NCBI RefSeq assembly: GCF_014696105.1
Contig: NZ_JACJPO010000030.1
Coordinates: forward strand, 88,903-152,902
DNA from: Microcoleus sp. FACHB-1515
GTDB lineage: Bacteria; Cyanobacteriota; Cyanobacteriia; Elainellales; Elainellaceae
Direction: 5' to 3'
Length of the DNA: 64,000 nt
The translations under genes and the position numbers were made by a program. Of the stretch, positions 10,220 to 20,200 are shown in pieces (the first letter of the stretch is position 1; each line of letters begins with the position of its first letter). The notes beneath the pieces are model-generated. The model was not told the DNA's origin. It ran no database searches and was given only the letters and a program-made list of their open reading frames with translations.

Positions 10220-10732
10220 ATGACTTCACCCCCGCTGATTCTGACACTCAAGCTCGATCGCGCCGCGTTCGATCGCCTCAACGATTTGCGCCAGCGTCAC
10301 TTTCCGCCAGCGCGAAACTTTTTGCCTGCCCACATCACGCTGTTTCATGCGCTTCCGGGCGATCAAGCTGAGACGATCGAGCGGCACCTCGAAACCGTTT
10401 GTGCTCAGACGAAATTAATCAAGCTGAAATTTCCCACTGTGCGATCGCTCGGCAAAGGTGTCGCGGCTGAAATTGACGCGCCTGATTTGTTGCACTTGCA
10501 TCAACGCCTTGCTGCCGACTGGCAAATCTGGCTGACGCGCCAAGACCAGCAGAAATACAGGCCACATGTGACGATTCAAAACAAAGTTTCACCGGAGGAA
10601 GCAAAACAGCTTTATCAGGAATTGGCGGCAAGCTGGAAGCAGTCGGAGGCGATCGGTGAAGGTCTGCTGCTATGGCGCTATTTGAATGGCCCTTGGGAGT
10701 TGGCGCGTGAATTTGCGTTTTGTCAAGACTAA
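10220..10732 (+). CDS. 2'-5' RNA ligase / 2H phosphoesterase family protein
   Basis: The 170-residue protein has the two HxT motifs that define the 2H phosphoesterase fold: HITLFH (about residues 36-41) and HVTIQN (about 115-120). Members act on cyclic phosphates or 2'-5' linkages in RNA; the substrate of this subgroup is not known. It is probably monocistronic, flanked by promoter-bearing spacers of 330 and 200 bp. The fold assignment is firm, the substrate is open. Confidence 0.85.
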   Translation: MTSPPLILTLKLDRAAFDRLNDLRQRHFPPARNFLPAHITLFHALPGDQAETIERHLETVCAQTKLIKLKFPTVRSLGKGVAAEIDAPDLLHLHQRLAADWQIWLTRQDQQKYRPHVTIQNKVSPEEAKQLYQELAASWKQSEAIGEGLLLWRYLNGPWELAREFAFCQD

Positions 10733-10939
10733 TCTATTTTGTTAGGAACCGATAGCAGAAAGGGTCGAATTCATATCAGTTTTGCAAAAAAACTTTAGAT
10801 GAATCTGTCTGAAGATAGGGTACGCTCGGCGAGCTTGTGCTAGCAAGCTCATTCTTCAGGTCGATACGGAGCGATCGAGATTCGGGTTATAAAAAGACAT
10901 TCGTGATTTCTCCGATACAAAGCTTGGAGGTAAACCATA

Positions 10940-11296
10940 ATGTCTATGCGATCGACTCTATCTAAACTGCGTCCGCTGCGCTTTTTGCTAGCGGCTTTTG
11001 TTGCTACGGTTGTATTTTTTACCTATGCATTTCCGGCATTGGCAATCAGCGCTCCCAAGAGCGATCCTCGTGAAGGTGAAGCGCCGATCAACAACATCTA
11101 CGAGCGCTCTGAAGATGCACTCAAAGGTGGCCCTCCGGGTGGAGAAGCCACGACCGAAGCGGCTAACAATGGCTTAAATGAAGTCCAGGAGGATTCAGAT
11201 CTGGAGAAATTCAGCACAACTGAAAATTCAGAAGAAGCCGTGACCGCGCAAGACCAAGTCGAAAAAGCGCTCGAAAGAATCACAGGCAAAGACTAG
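10940..11296 (+). CDS. Small exported protein, low-temperature-induced-like
   Basis: A 118-residue protein with an N-terminal signal-like hydrophobic segment (residues 14-35) ending in a probable cleavage site after PALA. The mature part is hydrophilic and has no cysteine. Its pattern (a YERSEDALK segment in the first half and a C-terminal EKALERITGKD) resembles small cyanobacterial proteins annotated as low-temperature-induced; that resemblance is from memory and the function is unknown. A strong GGAGG at 10926-10930 precedes the ATG, and a TATAAA box at 10888-10893 is a candidate -10 element. Confidence 0.75.
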   Translation: MSMRSTLSKLRPLRFLLAAFVATVVFFTYAFPALAISAPKSDPREGEAPINNIYERSEDALKGGPPGGEATTEAANNGLNEVQEDSDLEKFSTTENSEEAVTAQDQVEKALERITGKD

Positions 11297-11338
11297 GGCG
11301 CGGTTTGAGGTCGTTTGATCCTGCCCAATTCTCTTTAA

Positions 11339-11392
11339 GGAGGGAGCCGAACCACTCCTCAAAGTCCTCCTTGTTAAGGGGGATTTAGGGAG
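11339..11392 (+). repeat. Dispersed repeat copy (GGAGGGAG...AAAGTCC...AAGGGGGATTTAGGG)
   Basis: This copy shares GGAGGGAGnCnAACC, CTCAAAGTCC and the AAGGG block with the stretch at 63851-63888, and its end GGGGATTTAGGG recurs in the hairpin at 59801-59832. Short intergenic repeats of this kind are common in cyanobacteria. Confidence 0.6.
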
Positions 11393-11462
11393 ATCGATCA
11401 CACTCCCCACTCCTGGTAGAGCTTTGGGCGCGATCGCGCCTTAACTATCACAACCTCATACC

Positions 11463-11503
11463 AAAAAATCAGGGATGCCGCCATTGGACATCCCTGATTT
11501 TTT
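11463..11503 (+). terminator. Bidirectional terminator hairpin
   Basis: A perfect 15 bp stem (11463-11477 with 11489-11503) encloses an 11-base loop, with six A at one end and seven T at the other. It separates the convergent genes at 10940-11296 and 11523-11831 and can serve both. Confidence 0.9.
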
Positions 11504-11522
11504 GGGCGATCGCGCTGTTGAT

Positions 11523-11831
11523 TCAACGCAGGCGATAGTGATCGTAGATCAAGGCAATACTGATAATAAATAAGAGATACAAAACAATCGCATCCAATAG
11601 CGGCTTGCTAATCTGTCTGCGAGACGCGATCGCACCCAACCAGAAAAAATAGAAACTGAAACCAACGCTGACGCCGATTAATACATAAGCGAAATTTCGT
11701 TGAATCAATTGCAGTTCCGAGACAAATCCATCTGGAAAACCCAACATATAAATAAATTCCATATAGGCGAAGAAGGCGATCGCCAAAATCACACTTCCGC
11801 TGCAATAAGCAACAATTCGCTTTCCATTCAT
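11523..11831 (-). CDS. Small membrane protein, unknown
   Basis: 102 residues with three predicted membrane segments (about residues 8-30, 43-68 and 78-97) and short, basic loops. I do not recognise a family. The codon use is less GC-rich than neighbouring genes. It ends 20 bp from the bidirectional terminator and starts in a 169 bp spacer shared with the divergent gene at 12001. Confidence 0.55.
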   Translation of the reverse strand: MNGKRIVAYCSGSVILAIAFFAYMEFIYMLGFPDGFVSELQLIQRNFAYVLIGVSVGFSFYFFWLGAIASRRQISKPLLDAIVLYLLFIISIALIYDHYRLR

Positions 11832-12000
11832 GGCGAATTCGATCGATAATTTAGCTTTGAAACTTGCTTTTGCTACAGCACAACTTGGCGGTCAGAATCC
11901 TTTCAAGCTACTCGACCGGGCAACCAAAAGCAAGCTTGCCCAGTTTACTTACCGACAGGCGACAGGTTAGCCTGTTTGGGCAAACCCTGTACTGCGATCG

Positions 12001-13572
12001 ATGCCTGACCTGTCGATTCAACTTCACCGCTATGCCAATGCCCAACTGAGGCGCGTTCTGACGCAGATGGATCGCGACCCAAATTCGCCCACGTTCGGCT
12101 GTTTCGATCGCAACTATTGGCACTACAAAATCCGCGATTTTCCCTCATCGATTTTGCAGCAGGGCGTGTTTGCGATCGATGCGGTTCGGCAAGGTGATCT
12201 GCTGGCCGATGTTCAACCAGAAACGATCGAATCGTGGTGCGTTGCCGCTGTGAATGCGCTGGGAAGACAGGTCGATCGATCGGGCGGCGTGGATGAATAC
12301 TACCCGTTTGAGCGCAGCTATCCCGCTGCCGCCTTTGGACTGTACGCCGCTGGTCGCGTGTTGACGCAGTGGCCTTTGCATTTACGAGATTCGATCGACT
12401 GGCAACCGCTGAAACGGTTGGCGGAACATTTGGCCGATCGCGTCGAGTCGAAAGCGATGAATCAGCAGGCGGCGGGCTTGGCGGGCTTGGCGCTGGCGGC
12501 CAAACTGTCGCTGATTTCGCCGGAACAAGTCAAACCCCACGCCGATCGCCTCTTCGCCAGTCAGCACCCGGAAGGCTGGTTTTATGAATACGGTGGCCCC
12601 GACTTCGGCTATTTGGCGGTGACGCTGGATGCGTTGACGGACTATTACGACGTGACGCAGGACGATCGCGCCATCGAAGCGATCGATCGCGCCGTCACTT
12701 TCCTGTCGCGCTTGGTCGGCGCAGATGGCAAACTGCCCTCAACGCTGAACTGTCGCAACACCGATTACGTCGTACCGTATGGCTTGGTGCGGGCGGCGGC
12801 AAGAAATCCGATCGCCTCTTGGCTCGTCGAAACGCTGTTTGCGAATGCGGATGAACCGCAGCATTTTCTCTGGGCGACGGACGATCGCTATCACTGCCAC
12901 TACATCTACGCCAGCGTCGTTCGCGCTCTGCCCCATCTAGAAAAAATGCTGCCGCCGCAAGCTCCCTCACCTGAATCCGAAATTTGGCTGGAAGGCTGCG
13001 GCTACTGGATTTTCTGGAATCCCGCTCGAACCTGGACGGCTTACGTTGCGGCGAAAAAAGGCGGATTGGTGCGGATTCATCGGCAGGAAGGGGCGATCGT
13101 CGATTTTGGCTGGCGCATTCGTTCCGGCAAAAATTTGTGGACAAGCAACTGGTGGTCAGACGAATGGAAGCTCGATCGATCCGCCGACACAATCCGCATT
13201 TCCGGCGCGTGTCAAGCATCCAAATTCCACATTTCCACCCCGCTCAAGCATGGCCTGTTGCGAATTTTGGCGAAACTATTGGGCGATCGCCTCATTCCCT
13301 TGCTCAAACAGCAAATGATTTTTCGGACAGGACAAGCGCAAGGCGTCCCGTTCGATCGCACCGTGCAAATTTCCGCTGATGGCGTTGAGGTAATCGATCG
13401 CTTTGCCGCTTCTCCCAATTCAACGGCCACGCCCAGCCCGCGCCAAAATTTGCGTCACGTTGCCAGTGCGGACAGCTTCAGCCTGGAAGAATTGCAGCCT
13501 GCTTTGATTGCGCCTGCAAGCTATCAACTGAACCAAGCGATCGAAGTGCGCTCAAGCTGGCGGAATTCATGA
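12001..13572 (+). CDS. Unrecognised 523-residue protein, alpha/alpha-toroid-like
   Basis: I cannot name this protein. It appears soluble and has no signal peptide. The first 300 residues show repeated helical pairs with small-residue-rich turns (GGVDEYYPFERSYPAAAFG near 100-118; DFGYLAVTLDALTDYY near 200), which is reminiscent of alpha/alpha-barrel carbohydrate-active proteins; the second half looks beta-rich, as in heparinase-type or glycan-epimerase-like proteins. That reading is inference. Its stop overlaps the next start as ATGA, so it is translationally coupled to a UPF0104 membrane protein, suggesting a shared role in cell-envelope glycan or lipid-linked sugar handling. No good ribosome-binding site precedes the ATG. 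Confidence 0.75.
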   Translation: MPDLSIQLHRYANAQLRRVLTQMDRDPNSPTFGCFDRNYWHYKIRDFPSSILQQGVFAIDAVRQGDLLADVQPETIESWCVAAVNALGRQVDRSGGVDEYYPFERSYPAAAFGLYAAGRVLTQWPLHLRDSIDWQPLKRLAEHLADRVESKAMNQQAAGLAGLALAAKLSLISPEQVKPHADRLFASQHPEGWFYEYGGPDFGYLAVTLDALTDYYDVTQDDRAIEAIDRAVTFLSRLVGADGKLPSTLNCRNTDYVVPYGLVRAAARNPIASWLVETLFANADEPQHFLWATDDRYHCHYIYASVVRALPHLEKMLPPQAPSPESEIWLEGCGYWIFWNPARTWTAYVAAKKGGLVRIHRQEGAIVDFGWRIRSGKNLWTSNWWSDEWKLDRSADTIRISGACQASKFHISTPLKHGLLRILAKLLGDRLIPLLKQQMIFRTGQAQGVPFDRTVQISADGVEVIDRFAASPNSTATPSPRQNLRHVASADSFSLEELQPALIAPASYQLNQAIEVRSSWRNS

Positions 13573-14525
13573 AGCGCTTTCTCTCACTGATCGTCAGCTT
13601 GGCGATTTTGGCCGTCATCTACTGGCGAATTGACGTGCAGGGATTGGCGCGGGCGTTTGCCAATGGCGATCGCTTCTGGCTGCTGATCAGCTTGGGCATG
13701 GTGATTCCCCTCACCGGACTGACGGCTTGGCGGCTGCAAATTCTCAGTCCCGGTAGGCTGGCATGGGGCGAATCAAACCGCTTGATTCTCGCCGCCTGTA
13801 CGCTAAATATGGTGCTGCCCTCGAAGATGGGCGATATTGCCAAGGCGTATTTTATGCGCGATCGCGTAGCGCAGAGGGAACGGAATCGAGCCAACTTAGA
13901 CGGAGCGCAATCGCTTTCACTGGTCGTTTTTGAGAAAGCCTGTGATCTCCTGTCGCTGCTGTTTTGGTGCGCGATCGGTCTGCTGATCTATCCGCGTCGC
14001 GACTGGCTGTTTGCGCTGATGACGTTTGCCGTTGTCGGTGGATTGGCGATCGGTCTGGGCGCGATCGCCAGTCGCCGCATTGCCCTGAGCGCCTTTCAGC
14101 TTGCTCGCCAGATCGTCTCTGGCAAAAAGTTAGACAAGCTACAAACCGCTTGGGACGCGATGCACAATCATTTTTGGCGCGATCGCTTGCGGCTGTGGCG
14201 AGTTGCCAGCCTCTCGGTTTTCATTTGGTTTCTGCACCTGCTGCAAATCTGGTTTTTCATCCTCGCTTTGAATGCATGGACGCCGTTTCTTGCCAATCTT
14301 GCGCTGGCACCGCTGGCAATTTTGGCGGGACTGCTACCGCTGACCTTTGCCGGAGTTGGAACTCGCGATGCAGCCTTGATTTTGTTTTATCAGCCGTATT
14401 TCAATCCAGCAACGGCAGCCGCGTTAGGACTGCTGTGTACGTCTCGCTATTTACTTCCGGCGATCGCTGGCCTACCCTTTTTGGGAAACTATCTCAGCCT
14501 GATTCGCCGCGAGAAACACACTTGA
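13569..14525 (+). CDS. UPF0104 family membrane protein (lysylphosphatidylglycerol synthase TM-like)
   Basis: A 318-residue polytopic protein with seven or eight membrane segments. Family marks include CTLNMVLPSKMGDIAKAYFMR in the first third and the late LLPLTFAGVGTRDAALILF. It is a distant relative of the protein at 3807-4748. It overlaps the upstream gene by 4 bp (ATGA) and ends 1 bp short of the convergent dxr stop. Genes of this family often sit in glycan or glycolipid clusters; here the coupling to the 523-residue protein is the only functional clue. Confidence 0.85.
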   Translation: MKRFLSLIVSLAILAVIYWRIDVQGLARAFANGDRFWLLISLGMVIPLTGLTAWRLQILSPGRLAWGESNRLILAACTLNMVLPSKMGDIAKAYFMRDRVAQRERNRANLDGAQSLSLVVFEKACDLLSLLFWCAIGLLIYPRRDWLFALMTFAVVGGLAIGLGAIASRRIALSAFQLARQIVSGKKLDKLQTAWDAMHNHFWRDRLRLWRVASLSVFIWFLHLLQIWFFILALNAWTPFLANLALAPLAILAGLLPLTFAGVGTRDAALILFYQPYFNPATAAALGLLCTSRYLLPAIAGLPFLGNYLSLIRREKHT

Positions 14526-14526
14526 T

Positions 14527-15723
14527 CTAGGTGAATTCGATGACCGGATGGGCTGCTCCGATCGCAAAATGGCTCATCGAAACTTGCTGTCTTGCCCACT
14601 GATCGGCAGCGAGAATGTCGTCGAGGCTGGGATCGGGGCGATTGTCGGATTGATGGCGATCGCACACCTGCTCGATCAGGCGAGGAATATCCAAAAAGCC
14701 GATTTGCTCATTGAGGAACAGTTCAACCGCCTGCTCGTTCGCCGCATTCAGAACGGCGGGCATCGAGCCGCCAGCGCGTCCGGCAGCATAAGCAAGCTGC
14801 ATACAGGGATATTTGGCGTGATCCGGTTCGCGGAAGGTGAGATCGCCCGCTTTGACCAGATCGAGCGGTTTCCAGTCGGTCGGGATGCGATCGGGATACG
14901 ACAGCGCATACAGCAGCGGCAGGCGCATATCCGGCCAGCCAAGCTGCGCGAGAACTGATGTATCTTGCAGTTCAATCAGCGAATGGATGATGCTTTGCGG
15001 ATGAATGACAATTTCGATCTGGTCGTAGTCTGCGCCAAACAGATAGTGCGCTTCGATCACTTCAAGCCCTTTGTTCATCAGCGTGGCCGAGTCGATCGTA
15101 ATTTTGCGTCCCATTGTCCAGTTGGGATGCTTGAGCGCGTCCGCCACCGTCACCGAGGCGAGCTGCTCGACGGGTCGATCGCGAAACGCCCCGCCCGAAG
15201 CCGTCAGCAAAATGCGCCGCAAGCCGCCCTCCGGTACACCTTGCAAACACTGAAAGATCGCGGAATGCTCGGAATCCGCAGGCAGCAGCTTAACTTTGTG
15301 CTTCTGCACCAGCGGCAAAACAACCGGACCACCTGCAATCAGCGTTTCTTTGTTGGCAAGGGCGATGTCTTTTCCCGCTTCGATCGCCGCGATCGTCGGC
15401 AGCAGTCCTGCACAGCCAACAATTCCGGTGACAACCGCTTCCGCATCTCCATATCGAGCCACTTCCACCACGCCGTCTGATCCGGCCAGCAAAATCGGCG
15501 GCGCATCCAGATCAGCGATCGCGTCTTGCAACTGCGGCAGCGCATCCGCATCACAAATCGCGGCAATCTGCGGGCGAAACTGGCGGATTTGAGCGGCCAA
15601 CATTTCCACATTGCGGCCAGCGGCCAAGCCGACGACGCGGAATCGATCGGGATTTTGGGCAACAATGTCGAGCGTTTGCGTTCCGATCGAGCCAGTCGAA
15701 CCCAGCAGAGAAATCGCTTTCAC
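14527..15723 (-). CDS. dxr: 1-deoxy-D-xylulose 5-phosphate reductoisomerase
   Basis: The 398-residue enzyme makes 2-C-methyl-D-erythritol 4-phosphate with NADPH, the committed step of the MEP isoprenoid route that feeds carotenoids, phytol and quinones. Visible motifs are the N-terminal nucleotide-binding [25 protein letters not shown], the metal/substrate motif [13 protein letters not shown], and the [10 protein letters not shown] loop followed by [21 protein letters not shown]. The family length is about 390-400. It is divergent from ahcY across 213 bp. The pathway's last enzyme, IspH, is also in this window. Confidence 0.97.
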   Translation of the reverse strand: MKAISLLGSTGSIGTQTLDIVAQNPDRFRVVGLAAGRNVEMLAAQIRQFRPQIAAICDADALPQLQDAIADLDAPPILLAGSDGVVEVARYGDAEAVVTGIVGCAGLLPTIAAIEAGKDIALANKETLIAGGPVVLPLVQKHKVKLLPADSEHSAIFQCLQGVPEGGLRRILLTASGGAFRDRPVEQLASVTVADALKHPNWTMGRKITIDSATLMNKGLEVIEAHYLFGADYDQIEIVIHPQSIIHSLIELQDTSVLAQLGWPDMRLPLLYALSYPDRIPTDWKPLDLVKAGDLTFREPDHAKYPCMQLAYAAGRAGGSMPAVLNAANEQAVELFLNEQIGFLDIPRLIEQVCDRHQSDNRPDPSLDDILAADQWARQQVSMSHFAIGAAHPVIEFT

Positions 15724-15921
15724 AATTTGTTTAGAATTAGCGGCATTTCAGATCATAAGCTGCCGTGAGCGCATTGCTGGCGATCGATCCTTTTGACACA
15801 GCAATCTTCGTGAATTGGCTGCGATCGTCGGACAGCACAAGGTTTGAGATGCGATCGCCAGCAGCAGCCCGAATTAATTTCGGTTAAGCTCAGAGAGGTT
15901 AATTATCGCCACAAATTTTAA

Positions 15922-17208
<1,287 letters not shown>

Positions 17209-17225
17209 TTTGTAATTAGAAGTTC

Positions 17226-17277
17226 GTAATTCGTAATTGGGTACAGCCGCAAGCTCGACTCCCAAATTACGAATTAC
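17226..17277. repeat. Inverted repeat with GTAATTCGTAATT units
   Basis: The ahcY-dedA spacer holds GTAATTCGTAATTGGG (from 17226) and a near-perfect inverse copy ending at 17277, plus further AATTACGAATTACGA units to about 17286. It can form a stable hairpin and may terminate ahcY. Such AATTACGAATTA units recur as small dispersed repeats in many cyanobacteria. Confidence 0.65.
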
Positions 17278-17314
17278 GAATTACGACTTTTCAATTCACA
17301 CAAGGACTTGCCTA

Positions 17315-17917
17315 ATGGCGGAATGGATTACCAATGTCATGACTTCCCTCGGCTATTGGGGGATTGGCCTGTTGATGTTTCTCGAAAATCTGTTTCCGCC
17401 GATTCCGTCTGAACTGATCATGCCCCTGGCCGGATTTACCGTTGCGCGGGGCGAAATGAATTTTTTTCTGGCCGTGCTTGCCGGAACGATCGGCACGGTT
17501 TTGGGCGCGTTGCCCTGGTACTACATTGGTCATTTTCTGGGCACAGAGCGCGTTCGCGACTTGGCCGATCGCTACGGTCGCTGGCTCACCGTCACCGGGA
17601 AGGACATCGATCGCGCCGATCGCTGGTTCGATCGACAAGGCATCAAGGCGGTTTTGATTGGTCGCTTGATTCCCGGTGTGCGGACGCTAATCTCGCTGCC
17701 TGCTGGAATTAGCGGCATGAATCTACCCGTGTTCCTGGTGTTTTCCACGATCGGAACCGTTCTGTGGACAACGCTGCTGACCGCTGCCGGATATTTCCTG
17801 GGCGACAATTACGAACTCGTCGATGAATATCTCGCTCCGGTGTCCAAGGTGATTGCCGCGATTATCGTGGTGTCGTTTCTGTTTTGGGTGGCGCGTCGCA
17901 AGCTGCGATCGACCTAG
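17315..17917 (+). CDS. DedA family membrane protein
   Basis: 200 residues starting MAEWITNVM; the open frame extends 26 codons further upstream but that part is repeat sequence, and AAGGA precedes the ATG at 17315. DedA (SNARE-associated/VTT) proteins are lipid transporters or scramblases of the inner membrane and affect envelope integrity. Family marks are FLENLFPPIPSELIMPLAGF, then GALPWYYIGHFLG, and GRLIPGVRTLISLPAGI. About four to five hydrophobic segments are seen. Its last 56 bp overlap the opposing deacetylase gene. Confidence 0.92.
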   Translation: MAEWITNVMTSLGYWGIGLLMFLENLFPPIPSELIMPLAGFTVARGEMNFFLAVLAGTIGTVLGALPWYYIGHFLGTERVRDLADRYGRWLTVTGKDIDRADRWFDRQGIKAVLIGRLIPGVRTLISLPAGISGMNLPVFLVFSTIGTVLWTTLLTAAGYFLGDNYELVDEYLAPVSKVIAAIIVVSFLFWVARRKLRST

Positions 17918-18590
17918 CCTGCCACAGTTCGTCGATCGTCACAAACTCGTAGCCGCGATCGAGCAAGCAGGGGATGAGGCGATCGACGGTTTCTGCCACA
18001 TCTTCGCCACCGCAATAGCCATCGTGCAAAACGATGTGAGCACCATTGCACACCTGAGCGAGGACGCGCTGCACAACTTTGTCAACGCCCGGACGCACCC
18101 AGTCTTCGGGAACCACGCTCCACATCACGGGGCGATAGTTCCACTGGCGCAACTGCCGTAAAATCTGCGGAGTGAAAAGTCCGTTGGGCGGACGTACATC
18201 GCGAATTTTTGCCTGCACGTCGGCTAAATCCAGATGACAAGCTTGCGCGATCGATCGCTGCGTCTGCGCTAAAGTCTGCTGCAATTCGCTGGTGCTGAGC
18301 AGCGGAAACGATCGATGGTCATATCCGTGCAGGCCGATCCAGTGGCCGCGCTGCCAAATTTCGCGAGCCAGATCAGGCGTGCGATCGACACAGATGCCCA
18401 GCCAGAAAAAGCTAGCGATGATCGAGTGGCGATCGAGAACTTCAACTAATTCGGACGTGTGGCGCGAATGCGGGCCATCATCAAAGGTTAAGGCAACGAT
18501 CGGGCGATCGGACGTGCCTGCCCAGAGGCAATCTGGAAACGTCGGCTGCAAGACACGATAAAGATAAGGCAAAAAAGAAGCAACTTCCAT
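17862..18590 (-). CDS. Polysaccharide deacetylase family protein
   Basis: A 242-residue NodB-homology protein. The metal-binding triad is visible: TFDDGPH (about residues 34-40) and the HxxxH pair in GLHGYDHRS (about 97-105); later motifs RPPNGLF and IVLHDG are also present. No clear signal peptide is seen, so either the start lies elsewhere or the protein stays in the cytoplasm. Substrates of the family are N-acetylated glycans such as peptidoglycan or chitooligosaccharides. Its 3' end overlaps dedA in antisense by 56 bp, and it lies 21 bp after the receiver-like gene. Confidence 0.88.
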   Translation of the reverse strand: MEVASFLPYLYRVLQPTFPDCLWAGTSDRPIVALTFDDGPHSRHTSELVEVLDRHSIIASFFWLGICVDRTPDLAREIWQRGHWIGLHGYDHRSFPLLSTSELQQTLAQTQRSIAQACHLDLADVQAKIRDVRPPNGLFTPQILRQLRQWNYRPVMWSVVPEDWVRPGVDKVVQRVLAQVCNGAHIVLHDGYCGGEDVAETVDRLIPCLLDRGYEFVTIDELWQARSIAACDAPPKTETTPR

Positions 18591-18611
18591 CCCTTTATTC
18601 TGCCACTGCGG

Positions 18612-18998
18612 TTAGCTTGCCTGTGAGCAGGTTTGCCGCACCTTTGCCGACTGCACCAGCGACGTGAGGACATCGCTCGTCATTGGCTTGACCAGAAAGC
18701 CGTCGAGTCCAGAGTTGTCTTCATAGTTCCAGTTGGGTGTGTGAAAATCACTCAAGGCCACGATCGTCGCGCTGCTGGAAATCTCTGTATTGCGTAGCTC
18801 GCTGGCAATCGACTGGTGCGGCTGCTGTCCTGCCAGGATGACCAGACAGGGAACGGTTTCATGTACCTGCGCGATCGCTTGTTCGGTCGATCGCGCCACA
18901 ATCGTTTGACATTGCAAGTGCGTGAGCAGGCCTTCTAAGACGCGAACATCGTCGGTCGGAGGCGCTAATACTAAAACGTAACAAGAATAGGTTTTCAT
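18612..18998 (-). CDS. Receiver-like protein lacking the phosphoacceptor Asp
   Basis: A 128-residue stand-alone CheY-like domain. The N-terminal acidic pair (PPTDD), a beta-4 segment TIVALSD and the conserved KP turn (FLVKPM) are recognisable. At the position of the usual phosphoacceptor (beta-3 end) the sequence is CLVILAGQQP, so no Asp is present. It is therefore a pseudo-receiver, unlikely to be phosphorylated in the canonical way. It lies 21 bp upstream of the deacetylase gene on the same strand. Confidence 0.7.
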   Translation of the reverse strand: MKTYSCYVLVLAPPTDDVRVLEGLLTHLQCQTIVARSTEQAIAQVHETVPCLVILAGQQPHQSIASELRNTEISSSATIVALSDFHTPNWNYEDNSGLDGFLVKPMTSDVLTSLVQSAKVRQTCSQAS

Positions 18999-19422
18999 CT
19001 TTTTGGAGGTGAGGCGACTCTCAATATATCTGATTGAAATAGGCTGATTTTTGTTAGAAACAGGCTATTCAATTTGCTGCGTGAACACTTGAAGCGATCG
19101 ACGGTTGATTTCCAGCTTTCGTATTTCTTCGCTTTTATCGATCAAAGTCTCTTTTTTCTTGGACAAATATAACTTTGGGTAAACTGTTGTTGTTTTGAGT
19201 AAAGCTTGCCTCAAAAGACAGATTTCTCAAATGCTTTGGAGTCTGTAAGCCAGAGATTGAACTAAATTTTACTTATCTTGAATTGGGGTTGTGAAGCCAC
19301 CTCTTTTGTATTAGAAATTTTTCTGCTTGTTAAGGGTCTTAATTATCTTTTAATTTCAGCTTCTATGGGTATCAAAAATAACTTGCTCAGCTCGCGTGGC
19401 AGTTTATAAACAATTGTTGTTT
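18999..19422. other. AT-rich intergenic region
   Basis: 424 bp, clearly more AT-rich than the surroundings, with no coding frame, hairpin or repeat that I can support. It presumably carries the promoter for the minus-strand receiver-like gene. Confidence 0.5.
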
Positions 19423-19659
19423 CTACTTAAAACGCTTGGCTTTTACAATCTTTTTACAGATGAAAAGATTCAATCTCCTATCCGCAATACCCTCAGAAGG
19501 TTGTAATATCCAAGAAGAATCGTCCTCAAGAAGGCGCACTGGTGTGACTTGCTGTCCCAACGCAGTCACAGCGCGGCGCACTTGAGCCGATCGATATTCA
19601 TACGCGATGTCAGCACAAGCGCGTGCACCATTGCCGCTGCGCCATTCCAGGCAGCGCAA
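19423..19659 (-). CDS. Possible small hypothetical protein
   Basis: A 78-codon frame with a TTG start, GC-richer than the region downstream of it, lying 28 bp after the peptidoglycan-binding gene on the same strand. The frame stays open further upstream, overlapping that gene. No family, signal or motif is seen; the end is lysine-rich (KKIVKAKRFK). It may be a real small gene or a decayed remnant. Confidence 0.25.
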   Translation of the reverse strand: MRCLEWRSGNGARACADIAYEYRSAQVRRAVTALGQQVTPVRLLEDDSSWILQPSEGIADRRLNLFICKKIVKAKRFK

Positions 19660-19687
19660 CGGTAGCAGATGCTCAGCGGGCGATCGG

Positions 19688-20152
19688 TTAAGGCAAATGT
19701 CGCAGCGTTGCCCAGGTTTCTGCCGTGACGATGCCGTTGACCTGTAGCCCCTGCTGCTTTTGGAAGTTCATCACCGCAGCTTTGGTCATCGCGCCAAAAT
19801 AGCCGTTGACAATGACATAGGTGAAGTCGTGGAGCTGTAGCAAATGCTGAAGCTCAATTACCGCACGCGAACATTCACCTTCACGCAGTTCGATCGCAGG
19901 CTGAATCAAACTGCGTCTAAGCAGCAGCCAAGTTTCGGGCGTCACAATTCCACTGGTGGGCAAGTGCCACCGCTGCTGAAAATCCAAAACGGCCTGTTGC
20001 GTTTGAGCACCAAACTCACCGTCGATCGCAACCTGTCGATAGCCGTGCAGCCGCAACAGCCTTTGCAATTTGACGATCGCAGTGCCTTGCTCCGGAGACT
20101 CGTAGTGAGAATTGCCGATTTGGAGAACCGGATTACCGTTTAATTGAATCAT
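19688..20152 (-). CDS. Protein with two peptidoglycan-binding (PG_binding_1) domains
   Basis: 154 residues from the ATG at 20152, which has AGGACAAGAG just upstream; a TTG 13 codons earlier is less likely. It consists almost wholly of two tandem three-helix repeats: VKLQRLLRLHGY...VDGEFG-type first copy (here AIDGEFGAQTQQAVLDFQ) and a second with VNGYFGAMTKAAVMNFQKQ, each ending in GIVT(P/A)ETW. No catalytic domain and no signal peptide are visible. It lies 48 bp downstream of the RTX gene and is probably co-transcribed; a cell-wall attachment role is conceivable. Confidence 0.88.
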   Translation of the reverse strand: MIQLNGNPVLQIGNSHYESPEQGTAIVKLQRLLRLHGYRQVAIDGEFGAQTQQAVLDFQQRWHLPTSGIVTPETWLLLRRSLIQPAIELREGECSRAVIELQHLLQLHDFTYVIVNGYFGAMTKAAVMNFQKQQGLQVNGIVTAETWATLRHLP

Positions 20153-20200
20153 CTCTTGTCCTGTAGATGCAACCGTCTCAAACCGCTTCAAACCATAAAC

